DNA of 64,000 nt, from positions 193,454-257,453 of the forward strand of contig CAZZAM010000001.1 in the NCBI GenBank assembly GCA_964652775.1, read 5' to 3'. Of the stretch, positions 61,566-64,000 are shown piece by piece (positions within the stretch are counted from its first letter, which is position 1; each line of letters begins with the position of its first letter). This DNA is from UBA11346 sp038060575 (GTDB lineage Bacteria > Planctomycetota > UBA11346). The position numbers were made by a program, and so were the translations under genes. The notes below the pieces were generated by a model. That model had not been told where the DNA came from, made no database searches, and worked only from the letters and a program-made list of their open reading frames with translations.

Positions 61566-61727
61566 AGACGCAGAGACTTGCAGAGGGCCGCAGAGACGAG
61601 TGTTAGATATTTCACATTTCTCCTCACGCATAACATTCATGAATAACTTGCGTGGACGCGACGAATTACATCCAACCGTCGTCTCTGCGGCCCTCTGCGC
61701 TACTCTGCGACCTCTGCGGCTTGTCTT
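61565..61727. repeat. Diverged palindromic element, copy H
   Basis: The left arm is 61565-61600 (GAGACGCAGAGACTTGCAGAGG) and the right arm 61679-61727 is its rough inverted complement ending CGGCTTGTCTT. The arms use the same GCAGAGG-type units but lack the AAGGCAACC end of the others. It begins at the last base of the URO-D stop codon. Confidence 0.75.
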
Positions 61728-61793
61728 CTATCGCCAGATATATGATGAATGCAGATGGATTGCGTCTGCAGAGTCCCTGGTGACCATCCCGCC

Positions 61794-62660
61794 ATGACCA
61801 CGCGCTTATTGGATCGCTCCGCCACTTCGCCGCGATTCGAGATCGGTATCAACGCTGGCAATCTCGACCGCTTACCGACCCACAGCAGCGTACCGCGCAA
61901 TGGATCAGAAGTTGATCTTGCCCAGGTAAAAGCAGCCGGATTTTCTGCGTACCAAGGCGACGTCGCTGCCGCACGCAGCCATAATTGGCCGGCGTATGCG
62001 GGCGGGCGAGTGAATGCGACTGGCGAGATCGGCAAGCTAGCGACGGCCTGGAAGGACGGCGGATATCTTGCCGCGACGCTCCATGTCGGCTGGGGTCATG
62101 AGGACGATGCCACCGCCGACGCCATCATCGGTGATATTTTGGAAACCGAGGCGCGCGTCGGCCTTCCGCTCTTCGTCGAGACTCACCGCGCCACTTTAAC
62201 CCAGGATACTTGGCGCACGGTGCAATTAGTGAAACGGCATCCCGACCTCCGCTTCAATGCGGATTTCTCGCACTGGTACACTGGCCTAGAAATGGTGTAC
62301 GGCGACTTCAACGCCAAACTCGATTTCCTGCAGCCGGTCTTTGACCGCGTCAAATTCTTCCACGGACGCATCGGCCACAGCGGCGCAATGCAGGCCCCGT
62401 GGGACGACCCAGGCATGGCGCGATCCATCCCACACTTTCAAGAGATGTGGACGCGAGCGATGGCCGGATTCCGTCGCCACGCTGCGCCTGGTGAAATCCT
62501 GCCCTTCATGTGCGAGCTGCTGGGCGAACACATCAACTACCAACCACGCCTGCCGATCGGCGACGGCGGTTGGATCGAAGGTGGTGACCGCTGGGCCGAA
62601 GCACTGAAGATGGCCGACTTTGCCCGTACGTGTTGGAGTGCGTCTGCAACTATGCAGTGA
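61794..62660 (+). CDS. Sugar phosphate isomerase/epimerase-type TIM barrel (xylose isomerase-like)
   Basis: A 288-residue protein of the AP endonuclease 2/xylose isomerase-like barrel family. Typical phrases are LAQVKAAGFSAYQGDVAAAR, LPLFVETHRATLTQDTW with the metal-ligand Glu and His, FNADFSHWYTGLEMV with Asp and His, and KFFHGRIGHSGAMQAPW with His ligands, then PFMCELL with a final Glu. Members isomerise or epimerise sugars using a divalent metal. I chose ATG 61794; an ORF start at 61749 gives non-family sequence. It follows the last URO-D gene on the same strand after a diverged repeat element. A role in handling the sugar part of a methylated substrate is plausible, nothing more. Confidence 0.8.
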   Translation: MTTRLLDRSATSPRFEIGINAGNLDRLPTHSSVPRNGSEVDLAQVKAAGFSAYQGDVAAARSHNWPAYAGGRVNATGEIGKLATAWKDGGYLAATLHVGWGHEDDATADAIIGDILETEARVGLPLFVETHRATLTQDTWRTVQLVKRHPDLRFNADFSHWYTGLEMVYGDFNAKLDFLQPVFDRVKFFHGRIGHSGAMQAPWDDPGMARSIPHFQEMWTRAMAGFRRHAAPGEILPFMCELLGEHINYQPRLPIGDGGWIEGGDRWAEALKMADFARTCWSASATMQ

Positions 62661-62787
62661 TGCGTCTCGCACACACGCAACAGCAACGCGCGCGCCGCGC
62701 ATGATCTATCTGTGATAGCGGTTAACCACCGCGAAAATCGGTTGTTCATTCATGCAAAATGTAGCATGAACACACAGGCCATTCCTG

Positions 62788-62816
62788 TTTACCTCCTCCT
62801 AGGCTCATGGTATCGT
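62788..62816 (+). promoter_or_regulatory. Putative promoter: TTTACC (-35-like), 17-base spacer, TATCGT (-10-like)
   Basis: TTTACC at 62788-62793 and TATCGT at 62811-62816 are 17 bases apart, the usual sigma-70 spacing. The -10 box ends eight bases before ATG 62825, so a transcript would be nearly leaderless. It is the only case here with a recognisable -35 box. Confidence 0.4.
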
Positions 62817-62824
62817 CCGGCACC

Positions 62825-63904
62825 ATGCACACTGCCGACCTGCGCCTTGTCTTCTGGGAAACTACTGCGGCCTGTAATCTGGCCTGCAAGCATTGCCGCC
62901 GCCTGGAAATGGATGCCACGCGCGACGAGCTGACCACCGCCGAAGCCAAGGCGATGATCGATGGCATCGCCCAGGTTGGGAAGCCGATTCTCGTCTTCAG
63001 CGGCGGTGAGCCGCTGATGCGACCAGACCTCTGGGAGCTCATTGCCCATGCGCGTACCGCTGGGCTGACGTTGGCCCTGGCGACCAATGGGACCAAGATT
63101 GACGACGCCACGGCAAAGCGCATTGCTGAAGCTGGCATCGCTCGAGTTTCCATCTCGCTGGATGGCGCCGACGCCGCCACCCACGACGCCTTCCGCGGCC
63201 AGGTTGGCAGCTTCGAGGCTGCCCTCGCCGGACAGGCCCGGCTGCATGCACATGGGGTCTCCACCCAAATCAATTGCACGGTCGCCCAACATAACCGTTA
63301 CCAGCTTCCGGCCCTGCGCGAGCGTTGCATCGCCATCAAAGCCGAAGCCCTCCACCTCTTCGTCGTCGTCCCCGTCGGCTGTGGCGTCGAACTGACTGAC
63401 AACCAGCGCCTTTCCGCCGATGAAGTTGAGTCGGTGCTCGGCTGGCTCGCCCAGCAGGCTGATGACAAGCGCTTGTTCGTTAAGGCAACCTGCGCACCTC
63501 AGTTTGCGCGCATCGCGCGGCAACAAGGCAAAATGAAGGCCCTGCGTGAACACGCGCTGGGCAATCGCGCCGGGATCAACGCCACGACGCGTGGCTGTCT
63601 CGCTGGATCGGCGGTCTGCTTCGTCTCAGCCAAGGGCGAAGTTTTTCCATGCGGCTACTTGCCGGTCACCTGCGGAAACCTGCGCAGCCAAACGTTCCCC
63701 GAAGTATGGACATCATCCTCCGTCTTCGCCGATCTGCGTGACCCGAAGCTGTTGGAAGGCGCATGCGGCGACTGTTCATTCTCGTCAACCTGCGGTGGTT
63801 GTCGTGCCCGCGCGTTCGCTATCACGGGCAACTATCTGGCCGAGGAACCGGACTGCGCCTACAGCAAGCAAACCGACGAGATCGCCACTCAGCCAAGCCG
63901 CTGA
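62825..63904 (+). CDS. Radical SAM protein with SPASM-type C-terminus, AhbD/NirJ-like
   Basis: A 359-residue radical SAM enzyme. The cluster motif is Cys17-x3-Cys21-x2-Cys24 in FWETTAACNLACKHCR, with SGGEPLMRPDLWELI and RVSISLDGADAATHDAFRG following. The C-terminal SPASM region contains a Cys-rich stretch: TTRGCLAGSAVCFVSAKGEV, GACGDCSFSSTCGGCRARAF and the ending TGNYLAEEPDC. That ending is characteristic of AhbD and NirJ, which act in the alternative siroheme-to-heme route or in heme d1 synthesis. True AhbD/NirJ work on porphyrins, and no other Ahb gene is visible here. Heme biosynthesis is possible, but another substrate is equally open. ATG 62807 is a longer start; 62825 is favoured by the promoter-like boxes. 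Confidence 0.84.
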   Translation: MHTADLRLVFWETTAACNLACKHCRRLEMDATRDELTTAEAKAMIDGIAQVGKPILVFSGGEPLMRPDLWELIAHARTAGLTLALATNGTKIDDATAKRIAEAGIARVSISLDGADAATHDAFRGQVGSFEAALAGQARLHAHGVSTQINCTVAQHNRYQLPALRERCIAIKAEALHLFVVVPVGCGVELTDNQRLSADEVESVLGWLAQQADDKRLFVKATCAPQFARIARQQGKMKALREHALGNRAGINATTRGCLAGSAVCFVSAKGEVFPCGYLPVTCGNLRSQTFPEVWTSSSVFADLRDPKLLEGACGDCSFSSTCGGCRARAFAITGNYLAEEPDCAYSKQTDEIATQPSR

Positions 63905-63923
63905 AAACCCTCTCGCTGCCATG

Positions 63924-63954
63924 TCTTTCTCTGTGGCCCTCTGTGGGTCTGTGG
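63924..63954. repeat. Half element of the CTCTGTGG type at the window edge, copy I
   Basis: TCTTTCTCTGTGGCCCTCTG and the following GGGTCTGTGG resemble one arm of the palindromic elements with CTCTGTGG units in place of CTCTGCGG. It lies 20 bases behind the radical SAM stop. Its partner arm would lie outside the window or is absent. Confidence 0.45.
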
Positions 63955-64000
63955 AAAATGCTCTGAGGATGGCGCTGGGGATCGTTGGGCAGAACCAAGG

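Overview
The window comes from a heterotrophic bacterium that looks like a member of the PVC group (Lentisphaerota, Planctomycetota or Verrucomicrobiota). The clues are an ECF sigma factor of the Rhodopirellula/Verrucomicrobium type, an arylsulfatase, a PhyH dioxygenase, a membrane-anchored terpene-cyclase-fold protein, many AraC regulators, and a large expansion of proteins of the uroporphyrinogen decarboxylase (URO-D) fold. The phylum is an inference. I saw no rRNA, tRNA, CRISPR array, insertion sequence or phage gene. The window is gene-dense and nearly all reading frames look intact.

Layout. 1-7147: a truncated secreted protein, then an operon of ECF sigma factor, FecR-type anti-sigma factor and a 1685-residue exported glycosidase-like protein with a C-terminal sorting tail. 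7330-12076: a four-gene catabolic operon (epimerase, DapA-type aldolase, methylmalonate-semialdehyde-type dehydrogenase, Fe-dependent alcohol dehydrogenase), followed by an IclR regulator and an ABC exporter. 15232-21466: exported or envelope proteins (SGNH hydrolase, beta-helix protein, sulfatase, terpene-cyclase-fold protein). 21562-61565: the accessory core, with nine AraC regulators and eleven URO-D-fold proteins, often paired. 61794-63904: a sugar-isomerase-type TIM barrel and an AhbD/NirJ-like radical SAM protein.

How the genes may work together. None of the eleven URO-D proteins has the HemE signature, so they are probably not heme enzymes. Six carry the His-x-Cys-Gly motif of corrinoid methyltransferases. 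The window also encodes a corrinoid protein (49419-50054), a DUF1638 protein, a ferredoxin/ASKHA corrinoid activator, a pterin-binding methyltransferase and a MetV-MetF-like methylene-THF reductase. Together these supply every class of component of a three-component demethylase: methyltransferase I, corrinoid protein, methyltransferase II and activating enzyme, plus a route for methyl-THF. My main hypothesis is a modular demethylation system in which different methylated substrates, perhaps methoxylated sugars or aromatics from glycans, are each served by their own AraC/methyltransferase pair feeding one shared corrinoid core.

Two genome-scale patterns stand out. A family of palindromic intergenic elements (about 120-165 bp, built from short GCAGAGG-type units) sits directly behind stop codons throughout the window. 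Eleven start codons, mostly of regulators and catabolic genes, lie 6-8 bases behind a TANNNT box, which suggests leaderless transcripts. All functional calls rest on reading the sequence alone, without database searches.
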